64,000 bases of DNA from CAZTQN01 sp964615765 (lineage in GTDB: Bacteria; Planctomycetota; Phycisphaerae; Phycisphaerales; UBA1924). Each line of letters opens with the position of its first letter. Position 1 is the stretch's first letter. The stretch spans positions 1-64,000 of the forward strand of contig CAZTQN010000008.1 in NCBI GenBank assembly GCA_964615765.1, given 5' to 3'. The position numbers and the translations under genes were made by a program. Under the pieces are notes generated by a model that worked only from the letters and a program-made list of their open reading frames with translations, was not told the DNA's origin and ran no database searches. Below are positions 16,207 through 24,971 of the stretch, piece after piece.

Positions 16207-18396
16207 TCAGGCGGCCATGGGTTGCGGCGAACTTTGCGCGGGTTGGGGGCCGGTGGGCGGTGGCGCGACGAGCGCGACCGACTCGACGTCGACGCCGGGG
16301 ACGATCTCGTTGAAGCCGAGGACGGCGAGGCCCGGTACGTGCGGCTCCATGATCTGGCGGACGACGGCGCGGACGGGGGGCGAGGCGAGGATCACGGGCT
16401 GGTGGCCTTGCTGCGTGAGTTGCTGCAGGGCCTTGCCGATCTCGGTGGCGATCTGCGAGGCGGTGCGCGGCGGGATGACGACGTTGGTGACGCCGGCGGA
16501 GCGGTCGACGTAGCTGGAGATGAGGTCTTCCAGCGATGGATCGAGCGTGACGCAGACGATGCGGCGCGTCGGGCCCTTGCCGGAGGGATCGATCGCTTCG
16601 GGCGGGATGGGGACGGCGTGCTGCAGGCAGATGGTGCGGCGGAGGGCGTTGCGGACGTACTCCGTCAGGACGTCGAGGTCCTTTGTCTTGGTGGCCCAGT
16701 CGGCGAGGGTTTCGAGGATGAGCTCGAGGTCCTTGATGGAGACCCGTTCGCGGAGCAGGTTGTGGAGGACGCGCTGCAGGTCGCCCGGCTTGACGAGCGA
16801 GGGCACGACCTCTTCGACAAGCTTGGGGGCTTTCTTCTTGAGCTCGGCAAGGAGGTTGTTGACCTCCTCGCGGGTGAGCAGGTCGGCCGCGGAGGACTTG
16901 AGGACGTCGGCGAGGTGGGTGGCGATGACGGTGGTTGGGTCGACGACGGTGTAGTTGAGCAGTTCGGCGCGGGACTGGAGAGCGGGGTCGATCCACCAGG
17001 CCTGAAGGCCGAAGACGGGTTCGCGGGTGAACTCGCCCTCGATGCGGCCGGTGGTGATGCCGGAGTCCATGGCGAGGAGGCGGTCGGGGAAGGTTTGACC
17101 GGAGGCGACGTGGGCGCCGCGGAGTTTGATGTGGTATTCGGTGAGGGGAATGGACTTGTCGTCGCGGATGCGGACGGGGGGGATGATGAAGCCGAGGCCA
17201 GCGGCGATTTCTTCGCGGAGGCGGGCGATGCGGTCGAGCAGCACGCCGCCGGTGGCGGGGGTGACGAGGCGGACCAGGTCGGTGCCGACGACGAGTTCGA
17301 CGGCGTCGAGCTTGAGGTGGGCCTCGGGCTGGTTTTGCTCGGCGGGGGGTTTGGCGGCGGTCTTGGCGGTTTCCTGCGCGACGGTGGCGCGGGTGGAGCG
17401 CTGCATGGCGTAGGCGATGCCGCAGAGGGCGAGAGCGGTGGCGACGAGGGGGATGGTGGGCAGGGGCGTGAAGGCGAGCATGCCGAGGAACGCGCCGGTG
17501 ACGTAGAGCCCGACGGGCTGGGAGGCGAGCTGAGCGGTGAGTTCGCGGCCGAGGTCCTGCTTGGAGCCGGAACGGGTGACGATGAGGGCGGAGGCGATGG
17601 CGACGACGAAGGAGGGGATCTGGCTGGTGAGCCCGTCGCCGATGGTGAGGAGGGTGAAGACGTGGGCAGTCTGCCCGGCGGGCCATCCGCGTTCGAGGGT
17701 GCCGATGGCGAAGCCGCCGATGACGTTGACGAAGGTGATGATGATGCCGGCGATGGCGTCGCCGCGGACGAACTTGGAGGCGCCGTCCATGGCCCCGAAG
17801 AAGTCGGCTTCTTGGGCGATGCGTTCGCGACGGCGGCGGGCTTCTTTCTCGTCGATGACGCCGGCGTTGAGATCGGCGTCGATGGCCATCTGCTTGCCGG
17901 GCATGGCGTCGAGGGTGAAGCGGGCGGCGACTTCGGAGATGCGCGTGGCGCCCTTGGTGATGACGACGAACTGCACGATGACGAGGATCGCGAACAAAAT
18001 GATGCCGACGACCAGGGAGTCTCCGGCGACGAAGTTGGCGAAGGCCTGGATGACGTGACCGGCGGCGAAGGCTGCTTCTTCGGGCGTGCTGGCCTGAGCG
18101 CTGAGGATGAGGCGGGTGGAGGCGACGTTGAGGACGAGTCGGAAGAGTGTGGTCGCCAGGAGCAGCGAGGGGAAGACGCTGAAATCCAGCGGGTGCGTCA
18201 TGTAGATGGTCGTGAGCAGGATGATGACGCTGAGGCTGATGTTGAGGCAGATCAGCACGTCCATCAGCCACGCCGGCATGGGGACCAGCACGACCATCAG
18301 CAGGCCGATGAAGGCGAGGGGGACGATCAAGCCGCGGTGCTTTTGGATGCGGAGCATCCAGTCTGGGAGGCCGGGTTTGACCAGGGTGGGCGGCAT
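16207..18396 (-). CDS. flhA: Flagellar export gate protein FlhA
   Basis: Product of 729 residues, normal length. Eight membrane helices occupy about residues 20-330. The conserved FHIPEP-type cytoplasmic loop lies between helices 4 and 5 (VARFTLDAMPGKQMAIDADLN), with further hallmark text at GAMDGASKFVRGDAIAGI. The rest, about 390 residues, is the cytosolic substrate- and chaperone-docking ring. FlhA forms the nonameric ring of the type III export gate and couples proton flow to export. It lies directly between flhB and flhF. Confidence 0.95.
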   Translation of the reverse strand: MPPTLVKPGLPDWMLRIQKHRGLIVPLAFIGLLMVVLVPMPAWLMDVLICLNISLSVIILLTTIYMTHPLDFSVFPSLLLATTLFRLVLNVASTRLILSAQASTPEEAAFAAGHVIQAFANFVAGDSLVVGIILFAILVIVQFVVITKGATRISEVAARFTLDAMPGKQMAIDADLNAGVIDEKEARRRRERIAQEADFFGAMDGASKFVRGDAIAGIIITFVNVIGGFAIGTLERGWPAGQTAHVFTLLTIGDGLTSQIPSFVVAIASALIVTRSGSKQDLGRELTAQLASQPVGLYVTGAFLGMLAFTPLPTIPLVATALALCGIAYAMQRSTRATVAQETAKTAAKPPAEQNQPEAHLKLDAVELVVGTDLVRLVTPATGGVLLDRIARLREEIAAGLGFIIPPVRIRDDKSIPLTEYHIKLRGAHVASGQTFPDRLLAMDSGITTGRIEGEFTREPVFGLQAWWIDPALQSRAELLNYTVVDPTTVIATHLADVLKSSAADLLTREEVNNLLAELKKKAPKLVEEVVPSLVKPGDLQRVLHNLLRERVSIKDLELILETLADWATKTKDLDVLTEYVRNALRRTICLQHAVPIPPEAIDPSGKGPTRRIVCVTLDPSLEDLISSYVDRSAGVTNVVIPPRTASQIATEIGKALQQLTQQGHQPVILASPPVRAVVRQIMEPHVPGLAVLGFNEIVPGVDVESVALVAPPPTGPQPAQSSPQPMAA

Positions 18397-18441
18397 GCGG
18401 TGGGCGGTGGGTCAGTGGGGAGCGGGCGGGGCGGGGGTGAA

Positions 18442-19506
18442 TCAGGCGGCGCGGCCGGAGACGCGGTAGACGAAGGCGAGGATCTCGGCGACGGCTTCGT
18501 AGAACTCGGGCTTGATCTGCTTGCCGACGGGCACGGCGGTGTAGAGCGCGCGGGCCAGGGGCGGGCGTTCGACGATGGGGATGTTGTGGGCGGCGGCGAC
18601 CTCGCGGATGCGGAAGGCGAGGTAGTCGGACCCTTTGGCGACGACCTTGGGGGCGGCCATGGTGCCGGGCTCGTACTTGAGCGCGACGGCGAAGTGCGTG
18701 GGGTTGGTGACGATGACGTCGGCCTTGGGGACGGCGGAGTTGATGCGCTGCAGCGCGATCTGACGGGCCAGGCGGAGACGCCGCCCTTTGAGTTCGAGAT
18801 CGCCTTCCTGCTGCTTCTGCTCTTCTTTGACTTCCTGCTTGGTCATGCGCAGGTCCTGCGTGAGTTGCCAGCGCTGGTAGACCAGGTCGATCACGGCGAC
18901 GACGGCGAGCAGGGCGAGCAGCCAGACGCAGATGCGGTAGAGGATGCGGAGCATCTGCTCGACCATCGGGCCGATGTCGAGGAAGGCGAGCGTGAGCAGA
19001 GCCGTCCATTCCTGCACGGCGATGATGACCACGACGACGACGGCGGCGATGAGCTTGCCGAGGCTGATGAGCGTGCGGATGAGGTTGCGTTTGCCGAAGA
19101 GCTTGCCGATGCCCTTGAGCGGGTCGAGCCGCTCGAGCGACGGGGAGAGTGGCTGGGTGGTGGGGTGCCAGCCGACCTGGACGATCTCGGAGAGCAGCGC
19201 GACCAGGACCAGGACGAGGAAGAACGGTGCGGAGAGCAGTGCGGCGTGGGTGAAGGCCCAGCGGGCGGCGGAGGCGATGTGCTCGACGTCGAGGGTGGCG
19301 GTGGCGCGGACGTCGAGGAGCGTGCGGAGGATGGCCGCCAGACCGGCGGTGATCGTGGAGCCCATGACCACGAGGATGATGAGCCCGGAGATCATGCCGA
19401 CGCTGGGGCCGAGGAAGGTGGAGCGGGCGACCTGGCCGCGTTCGCGGGCCTCGCCGCGTCGGCGGGAGGTTGGCAGTTCGGTCTTTTCGCCCAGGTCTTC
19501 GGCCAT
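18442..19506 (-). CDS. flhB: Flagellar export switch protein FlhB
   Basis: Product of 354 residues, normal length. The N-terminal EKTELPTSRRRGEARERGQVA is typical, followed by four membrane helices (about 35-210). The cytoplasmic domain contains the self-cleavage motif NPTH (VIVTNPTHFAVALKY), where cleavage between Asn and Pro switches export from rod/hook to filament proteins. PIVERPPLARALY and the end of the domain are also conserved. Its ATG overlaps the fliR stop codon (TGATG), so translation of the two is coupled. Confidence 0.95.
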   Translation of the reverse strand: MAEDLGEKTELPTSRRRGEARERGQVARSTFLGPSVGMISGLIILVVMGSTITAGLAAILRTLLDVRATATLDVEHIASAARWAFTHAALLSAPFFLVLVLVALLSEIVQVGWHPTTQPLSPSLERLDPLKGIGKLFGKRNLIRTLISLGKLIAAVVVVVIIAVQEWTALLTLAFLDIGPMVEQMLRILYRICVWLLALLAVVAVIDLVYQRWQLTQDLRMTKQEVKEEQKQQEGDLELKGRRLRLARQIALQRINSAVPKADVIVTNPTHFAVALKYEPGTMAAPKVVAKGSDYLAFRIREVAAAHNIPIVERPPLARALYTAVPVGKQIKPEFYEAVAEILAFVYRVSGRAA

Positions 19507-20312
19507 CAGCGTGCTCCTGCGGGCGCGGCGGCCGGGCTGATGGTGCGGAGGAAGTCGTCCATCGCGAGGATGGCGCGGTGGGCGTCGTCACGCATGACGG
19601 CGGCCATGGCGTGCATGGCGCCGATGGTGCAGAGGAAGGCGAGGATGACCTTGATGCCGTAGCCGATGGAGAGGAGGTTGACCTGCGGCAGGACCTTGGC
19701 GATGACGCCGCCGGCGATGGTCTCGACGAGGAGGATGGCGACGACGGGCGCCGAGACGCGGATGGCGATCTCGAAGCCGGCGGTGAGGACGGCGATGACG
19801 ATCTCGAGCGCGCCGGCGTGCATAGCGGCGGAGTCGATCGGGGCGAAGGCGTAGGAACGCGCAACGGCGAGGAAGACCGCGTCCAGCCCGCCCAGGGCGA
19901 GGAAGATGGAGATCGCGCCGAGCATGAGCAGTTGCGAGAGCGGGTCGGCGTCGGACTCGAGCGCGGGGTTGAAGACGTTGCCCAGGGCCATGCCGGTCTG
20001 CTGGCCGATGACCAGCCCGGCGAGCTGCACGGCGTAGCCGGGCATCGCGGCCAGAAGGCCCAGGACCAGGCCGATGAAGGTCTCCTGGAAGATCAGCGGG
20101 GCGAGGGCGAAGACGGAGACTTCGCTGGTGATGGCGACGGGGGGGAGCGTGGGGTAGAGCGCGATCGTGAGCGCGAGGGCGAGCGTGAGACGGATGCGGA
20201 CGGGCAGGAGCGAGCTGGAGATCAGCGGCGCGAAGATGAAGATGCCGCTGATGCGGAAGAGCACCAGCAGGAACGGGGCGGCGTGGGCGAGGATGGGCTC
20301 GATCGCGGGCAC
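19506..20312 (-). CDS. fliR: Flagellar export gate protein FliR
   Basis: Product of 268 residues, the family norm, almost entirely hydrophobic with about six membrane helices. Recognisable phrases are LFRISGIFIFAPLISSSLLP near the N-terminus and GYAVQLAGLVIGQQTGMALG with the conserved Gly-Gln-Gln-Gly-like turn. It assembles with FliP and FliQ into the helical export gate above FlhA/FlhB. Its stop overlaps the flhB start; fliQ lies 42 bases upstream. Confidence 0.93.
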   Translation of the reverse strand: MPAIEPILAHAAPFLLVLFRISGIFIFAPLISSSLLPVRIRLTLALALTIALYPTLPPVAITSEVSVFALAPLIFQETFIGLVLGLLAAMPGYAVQLAGLVIGQQTGMALGNVFNPALESDADPLSQLLMLGAISIFLALGGLDAVFLAVARSYAFAPIDSAAMHAGALEIVIAVLTAGFEIAIRVSAPVVAILLVETIAGGVIAKVLPQVNLLSIGYGIKVILAFLCTIGAMHAMAAVMRDDAHRAILAMDDFLRTISPAAAPAGAR

Positions 20313-20354
20313 GGTGGATCGCGGCGGCGGGGCGCGGTGACGGGGGGGCGGCGG

Positions 20355-20606
20355 CTAGAAGTTGGTGAACATGTCGACGGTGAAGTCGATGAGGCGCGCG
20401 ATGATCCAGGGGACGGTCAGCACGGTGACCGCGAGCATGGCGACGATCTTGGGGACGAAGGTGAGGGTTTGTTCCTGCATGGAGGTGACGGCCTGAAAGA
20501 GGCTGAGCAGGAAGCCCACGATGATGCCCGCCGCGAGGATCGGCAGGCAGATCTTGAGCGTGATCACCAGCGACAACTGCACGAGTTCGACGAGCGGGTC
20601 GTTCAT
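20355..20606 (-). CDS. fliQ: Flagellar export gate protein FliQ
   Basis: Product of 83 residues, close to the usual 85-90, made of two membrane helices (about 12-37 and 52-75) with the conserved core LPILAAGIIVGFLLSLFQAV, then TSMQEQTLTFVPKI. FliQ subunits surround the FliP/FliR core of the export gate. The ATG at 20606 is chosen because the family begins MN-P-V; an upstream GTG at 20618 would add four residues. It lies 65 bases behind fliP and 42 before fliR. Confidence 0.93.
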   Translation of the reverse strand: MNDPLVELVQLSLVITLKICLPILAAGIIVGFLLSLFQAVTSMQEQTLTFVPKIVAMLAVTVLTVPWIIARLIDFTVDMFTNF

Positions 20607-20671
20607 CGGTCGGTTCACCGGGGCGTGAGCGGGACGGGGCGTTTGGCGGACGCAGCGGAAGGTGGCCGCGG

Positions 20672-21694
20672 CTAGGTGACGGTTCGGGCCAGGTGCACGA
20701 GATGGTCGAAGAGCATCGGTGCGTCGAGCCAGGCCGACGCGGGCGGGGCGGGCGGACGCTGCGCGAACGACTGCAGCAGCGAGCCGACGATGAGCTGCCA
20801 CCCGTCGACGAGGACGAAGAGCAGGAGTTTGAACGGGAGGCTGATGAGCACGGGGGGCAGCATCATCATGCCCATCGAGAGCAGGATGGCGGAGATCACC
20901 ATGTCGATGACGAGGAAGGGGAGGTAGATCTTGAAGCCGATGAGGAAGCCGGTCTTCAACTCGCTGAGCATGAAGGCGGGGATGAGCGTGACCATGTCGA
21001 CGTCGGCGGTAGAGAGTTTCTCGGGCTGCGAGGTGTCGACGCCCCGGTAGTTGAGGACCATGTAGACGCTGGACCAGTTGCCGGTGGCGTCGATCTGGTC
21101 GAACATGAAATCGCGGACGGGCTGGCGGACCTTGGCCCAGAGTTCGTCGTAGCTGGCGATCTGGCCCTGCTGGTAGGGTTGGATGGCTTCGGCGTTGACG
21201 CGGTCGAACGTCGGGGCCATGACCAGCAGGGTCATGAACAGGGCGAGGCTGACGGTGACCTGCGGCGGGGGGAGCTGCTGCGTGCCGATGGCCTGCTTGA
21301 GCAGGCCCAGCACGATGATGATGCGCAGGAAGCACGTCGTCATGAGCATGAGCGACGGCGCGAGCGAGATGAACGTGAACAGGACGAGGATGTTGATTGG
21401 GCCGGAGAGCCCGCCGGGGGTGCGGGATGAGGTGGAGGCGGCGCCGGCCTGGCGGGAGGGCCCGGAGAGCATGGAGCCGGCCGCGTCGAGGACGGTGAGC
21501 GGGTTGATGGAGCCGAGGTCGGCCGGGTTGACGGGGCCGAATGGGTCGGTGGGGTCGGCGGCCGCGGGCGCGATGAGGCGCGACGGGTCGGCCGGGACCA
21601 TCGGCATCGACGGGATGACGATCGGGGACTGCGCCAGCGTCGGCGTCGCCAGCGCAAGGACGGTGCAGAGGATGGCGAGGAATCGCGCGATCAC
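20672..21694 (-). CDS. fliP: Flagellar export gate protein FliP
   Basis: Product of 340 residues, longer than the usual 245-260 because of a loop of about 70 residues between the signal peptide and the first mature helix. The signal peptide (VIARFLAILCTVLALATPTLAQ) is followed by a Pro/Ala-rich stretch. The core is unmistakable: FTFISLAPSLMLMTTCFLRI, VLGLLKQAIGTQQLPPPQV, LSELKTGFLIGFKIYLPFLV and IDMVISAILLSMGMMMLPP. The GTG start at 21694 overlaps the fliO stop by four bases (GTGA), indicating coupling. FliP is the central pentamer of the export gate. Confidence 0.95.
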   Translation of the reverse strand: MIARFLAILCTVLALATPTLAQSPIVIPSMPMVPADPSRLIAPAAADPTDPFGPVNPADLGSINPLTVLDAAGSMLSGPSRQAGAASTSSRTPGGLSGPINILVLFTFISLAPSLMLMTTCFLRIIIVLGLLKQAIGTQQLPPPQVTVSLALFMTLLVMAPTFDRVNAEAIQPYQQGQIASYDELWAKVRQPVRDFMFDQIDATGNWSSVYMVLNYRGVDTSQPEKLSTADVDMVTLIPAFMLSELKTGFLIGFKIYLPFLVIDMVISAILLSMGMMMLPPVLISLPFKLLLFVLVDGWQLIVGSLLQSFAQRPPAPPASAWLDAPMLFDHLVHLARTVT

Positions 21695-22560
21695 GCGGAC
21701 GTCCCCCTGCGGCGGGCGCGGGTGGGAGCGTCGGCCCCGGCGAGACGGAGGCCGGTGCCCGGCGGGACGATGACGATCGAGGCGTCGTTGGTCGGCGCGT
21801 CGGGCGACCACTCGGCCGGGCGGTCGTGCTCCTTGTCGAAGCGAGACAGCAGTTCGGTGAAGCGCTGGGCGGCGGAGCGGCCCTCGGCGTCCTGCACTTT
21901 GAGCAGGATGGAGGCGACGTCTTCCGGGTCGGTGATTTCGCAGAGGGTGGTGGCGGGGGCGGCGGCGGAGCGGGCGGACGAGGAGCCGTGCGCGACCAGC
22001 AGGATGCGCCGGTCGATCTTGAGCAGCACCAGGTGCTGGCCGCGGGCCAGCGGGTAGCGGGCGAGGACTTCGATCACCCCGGCGGGCGCCGGGGCACCGA
22101 CACCGAGCGGCGCGAGTCCGCCGGCGCGAAGGACGCGGCGGGCGACGACGGCGAGCGCGATGAGCACCGCGAGCACGACGCCGAGAGCCGCGGCGGTCTG
22201 AATGATGGACTCGGTCGAGAAGCCGGTGCCGGTAGAGACGGCGGACGCCGCGGACGCGGGCTTCACGGGTTGGGCGGATGCGTCGGGCGCGGCGTTGGTC
22301 GCGGCGGGCTTGGTGTTGACGATCTGCGTGGCGGGAGCGGTGCGCGGCGTGCCGAGGGGGCGCGGGGCGAGATCAACGGGCGGTGTGTCGCGCGCGGGCG
22401 CGGGCTGTGGGGCGGGCGGGGTGGGCGCGTTGGTGGATGCGGACGGCGCGTCGGGCGTCGGGGTTTCGGCGTGCGCGAGCGGGAGCGCGATGAGGGCCGC
22501 CGCGCCGAGGGCCGCCGCGAGCGTGGTGTGGCGGAGGATGGTCGGGCGGGCGCGGGGCAT
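21691..22560 (-). CDS. fliO: Flagellar biosynthesis protein FliO
   Basis: Product of 289 residues, long for FliO. It has a signal peptide (1-31, ending LPLAHA), a Pro/Ala/Thr-rich periplasmic stretch (32-115), one membrane helix (about 123-146, AAALGVVLAVLIALAVVARR) and a cytoplasmic domain. That domain has the FliO pattern GVIEVLARYPLARGQHLVLLKIDRRILLVAHG. FliO helps FliP assemble in the membrane. Position between fliN and fliP fits the standard order. The C-terminal extension (about 215-289) is divergent. Confidence 0.88.
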   Translation of the reverse strand: MPRARPTILRHTTLAAALGAAALIALPLAHAETPTPDAPSASTNAPTPPAPQPAPARDTPPVDLAPRPLGTPRTAPATQIVNTKPAATNAAPDASAQPVKPASAASAVSTGTGFSTESIIQTAAALGVVLAVLIALAVVARRVLRAGGLAPLGVGAPAPAGVIEVLARYPLARGQHLVLLKIDRRILLVAHGSSSARSAAAPATTLCEITDPEDVASILLKVQDAEGRSAAQRFTELLSRFDKEHDRPAEWSPDAPTNDASIVIVPPGTGLRLAGADAPTRARRRGTSA

Positions 22561-22596
22561 GCGGAAGAGCGGGCGGCGGGGGAGAGCGGGGAGCGA

Positions 22597-23211
22597 TCAG
22601 CGGGTCTTTCCGCCGGCGGGGACGTGCGCGATGATCTCGTTGATGCGGACGCAGAAGTTGTCGTTGAGGACGAGGACTTCTCCGCGGGCGACGTGGCGGT
22701 CGTTGACGTACACGTCGACGGGGTCGCCGGCGAGTTTGTCGAGTTCCACGACGGAGCCGGGGCCGAGGCGGAGGACGTCCTCGACGAGCATGCGGGTGCG
22801 GCCGAGTTCAATCTTGACGTTGAGGTTGACGTCGGAGAGGAGGGCCATGCCCTCGGGCGCGCCCGCTGGGAGGGCCTCGCCGAACTCGGGCATGTTGAGG
22901 GGCGCCGTGCCGCCGCGAACGGCGCCGGCGCGGGCGGAGCGGGCGGCGGGTTCGGGTTCGGGCTCGGCCTCTTCGGCCTCGGGCTCTTGCGCGGGCGTGG
23001 AGCTGCGGGCCTTGGCCTGGGCGATGGCGGCCTGAGCGGCGCGGAGGGCGTCGTTGGCGGCGTCGCTGGGCGGGGGCTTGGGCGCGGGTGGTGGAGAGGC
23101 GGCGCCGGAGAGGCTGGCGACGGCCTGCTGCGCGGCTTTGAGGGCCGCCGCGGCCGCGTCCGCCGCGTTTTCCGGCGCGGGCACATCTGTCGCTTCGTTC
23201 GGCTCCGCCAT
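22597..23211 (-). CDS. fliN: Flagellar switch protein FliN with long Ala/Glu-rich N-terminus
   Basis: Product of 204 residues from the ATG at 23211 (MAEPNEATD). The C-terminal 85 residues are a canonical SpoA/FliN domain (LLSDVNLNVKIELGRTRMLV, VLRLGPGSVVELDKLAGDPV, DVYVNDRHVARGEVLVLNDN). FliN forms the lower C-ring and binds CheY and FliH. The first 115 residues are Ala/Pro/Glu-rich and contain two related helices, AALKAAQQAVASL and DALRAAQAAIAQAK, not part of typical FliN. There is no fliM next to it; the 215-base gap upstream, where fliM normally lies, holds no gene. Confidence 0.92.
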   Translation of the reverse strand: MAEPNEATDVPAPENAADAAAAALKAAQQAVASLSGAASPPPAPKPPPSDAANDALRAAQAAIAQAKARSSTPAQEPEAEEAEPEPEPAARSARAGAVRGGTAPLNMPEFGEALPAGAPEGMALLSDVNLNVKIELGRTRMLVEDVLRLGPGSVVELDKLAGDPVDVYVNDRHVARGEVLVLNDNFCVRINEIIAHVPAGGKTR

Positions 23212-23426
23212 GCGCGACCTCGGTCGGAGCGCCGGGCTCCGCCGACGCGCCAGCACGGGCGCGTTTCCACCGCGCCTGACCCGGCGAGGCGGTTATCGTC
23301 GCGCCCCGCGCCGGGCCCGCACTTTTCGCGCCGCACACGCGCAGGCATCGCGGGCGGACCGGCAAGAACTGCGCGGCGGGTCAGCCGGTGCGGGCGGGCG
23401 GGGATGCGGGCGGAGGGCGGGCGGGG

Positions 23427-23981
23427 TCAGAAGTCGGCCGGGAAGCCGCGGCATTTGGGGATGATGACGCGTTCGACCAGGGACTGGCCTTCGTCGCTGG
23501 TGCCGACGACTTTTTCGAGGTAGGCGGCGATCTGGCGGTTGATGCTCTGGCGTTCGGGCTCTTTGAGCTGGGCGTGCTGGGCCTTGGAGACGATCTGCCC
23601 GACGCCTTCGCGGATCTGGTTGCCGCGCTGCTCGAGGACTTTCTCGACGCGCTCGACGTTCTTGTTCTTGACCTGGATGACGACGGCGACGTCCCAGATC
23701 CAGACGCGGCCGGTGGTGAGGTTCTGCCACTTGTCGTCGACGAGTTCGATCTCCTGGATCTCGTTGGACTCGTCGTGATGGAGGGTGGCCGGGTCGACCT
23801 GGGCCTCGGACTTCTTGGGCCCGCCGAGCATGCCCAGGACGAAGACGACGGCGACCGCCTCGAGGACCATGATGACCGCGACGACGGCGATGACCTTGAT
23901 GGGCAGGCCCTTCTTGGCCTTGGCCTCGGCGGGGGCGGCCTCTGGGGCCGCGGCGTCGGGCTTTTTCTCCTTGTCAGCCAT
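23427..23981 (-). CDS. fliL: FliL-like flagellar basal-body protein
   Basis: Product of 184 residues: a short Lys/Ala-rich cytoplasmic tail, one membrane helix (about 27-50, KVIAVVAVIMVLEAVAVVFVLG) and a periplasmic domain. In that domain VWIWDVAVVIQVKNKNVER, EQRGNQIREGVGQIV and AAYLEKVVGTSDEGQSLVER follow the FliL/stomatin-like layout (strand, helix, helix with a late Phe). FliL surrounds and activates stators. The sequence is divergent, and the identity rests partly on position between motA-like and fliN. Confidence 0.78.
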   Translation of the reverse strand: MADKEKKPDAAAPEAAPAEAKAKKGLPIKVIAVVAVIMVLEAVAVVFVLGMLGGPKKSEAQVDPATLHHDESNEIQEIELVDDKWQNLTTGRVWIWDVAVVIQVKNKNVERVEKVLEQRGNQIREGVGQIVSKAQHAQLKEPERQSINRQIAAYLEKVVGTSDEGQSLVERVIIPKCRGFPADF

Positions 23982-24097
23982 TGGTGCGGGCCTCCGGTCG
24001 AAGGGTCAACGGTCGCGGGGCGCGGGAAGCGCACGGCGCGTGGACGGTGCGACCGGTGGTGACATCGGACCAGACGGGCGGCGCGTTTCGGGGCGTG

Positions 24098-24883
24098 TCA
24101 GGCGGCGGCCCGCTGAGACTGGGCCGGGGGCGGCGCAAACGGCACGCCCGGCGCGATCAGCCGCTGCAGCGATTCGCGGACCACCGTGCGCGGTACGCCG
24201 GCGCGGAAGAGGAGGATGGCCTCGACCAGCAGGGCGCCGGCGAGGTCGTGCTCACGCGCGAGCACGTCGGCCCGGGCGGAAACGGCGTGCCCGACGATGA
24301 CCATGAGGCAGCCGGCATAAGTGAACAGGAGCACGGCGAGGGCCTGCGCGTCCGAGAATCCGGCGGTGTCGCCGGCGAGGTGGGGCAGCACGCTCTGCGA
24401 GGCGACCAGCAGGCCCGCGGCGAGACTGACGACGGCGCCGGCGCGGGCGAAGGCGGCGTTTCGGCGGGCGCGGCGGACGGCGGCGTCGGCCGACTGCGCG
24501 TGCAGCGTGGTGAGTTCGGCGCGGATGGCTTCGGGCTCGGCGGCGGCGATGGCGCGAGCCGCGCCGACGCGGAAGACGGGCTCGTGACGCGTGAGCGCAA
24601 CCTCGGCGAGCGCGAGGATGCCGCGACGGTCGACGGCTTCCGCCGCCGCGAAGAGTTCGGTGAGGAGCTGGTTGACGCGCTCCATCGCGCCCGCTTCGAG
24701 CGGGGCGCGGCGTGGGCGGAGTAGGACCGCGGCGCTGAGGGCGACGACCGATGCGCCGACGGCGAGGCCCAGCGCGATGAGGACGTTCGCCAGCGTCGGC
24801 ATCGTCTGCGCCCAGCGGAGGGCGAAGCCGACGGCGGCGGAGAACGTCGCGAGGGCGAGCGGGAGAATCCAACGCCAGACCAT
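24098..24883 (-). CDS. MotA-like stator protein (divergent)
   Basis: Product of 261 residues. Topology matches MotA: helices at about 5-25 and 35-57, a cytoplasmic loop of about 85 residues (60-145), helices at about 146-168 and 182-204, then a tail. The tail (HDLAGALLVEAILLFRAGVP then RTVVRESLQRLI) parallels the MotA phrase E-x-EGIL-I-xG-NPR-vvexkL. The two conserved prolines and the GLxxML stretch of ordinary MotA are not evident. It lies between flgE and fliL, exactly where motA sits in the classic operon, but no motB follows; the 116-base gap to fliL is empty. It could be a non-functional or specialised paralogue. Confidence 0.6.
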   Translation of the reverse strand: MVWRWILPLALATFSAAVGFALRWAQTMPTLANVLIALGLAVGASVVALSAAVLLRPRRAPLEAGAMERVNQLLTELFAAAEAVDRRGILALAEVALTRHEPVFRVGAARAIAAAEPEAIRAELTTLHAQSADAAVRRARRNAAFARAGAVVSLAAGLLVASQSVLPHLAGDTAGFSDAQALAVLLFTYAGCLMVIVGHAVSARADVLAREHDLAGALLVEAILLFRAGVPRTVVRESLQRLIAPGVPFAPPPAQSQRAAA

Positions 24884-24971
24884 GAGCGCTCCAGGAAGCG
24901 CGGCGCGCTGGTGCGCCCCGCCGACGGGTTATCGGGGGTTGGCGGGCGCGACTTGAACGAGTCCGGCGAGT

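Noticed and set aside
16180..19662. Very long + strand open frame opposite flhA and flhB
   Set aside because: Low-complexity Gly/Glu/Asp-rich translation; a mirror of the true FlhA/FlhB genes in GC-rich DNA.
23281..23330. FliA-type promoter upstream of fliN (GACGATAA with AAAAGTGC)
   Set aside because: The two boxes are 18 bases apart where about 11 are needed, and the sequence is within a GC-rich, non-conserved gap.
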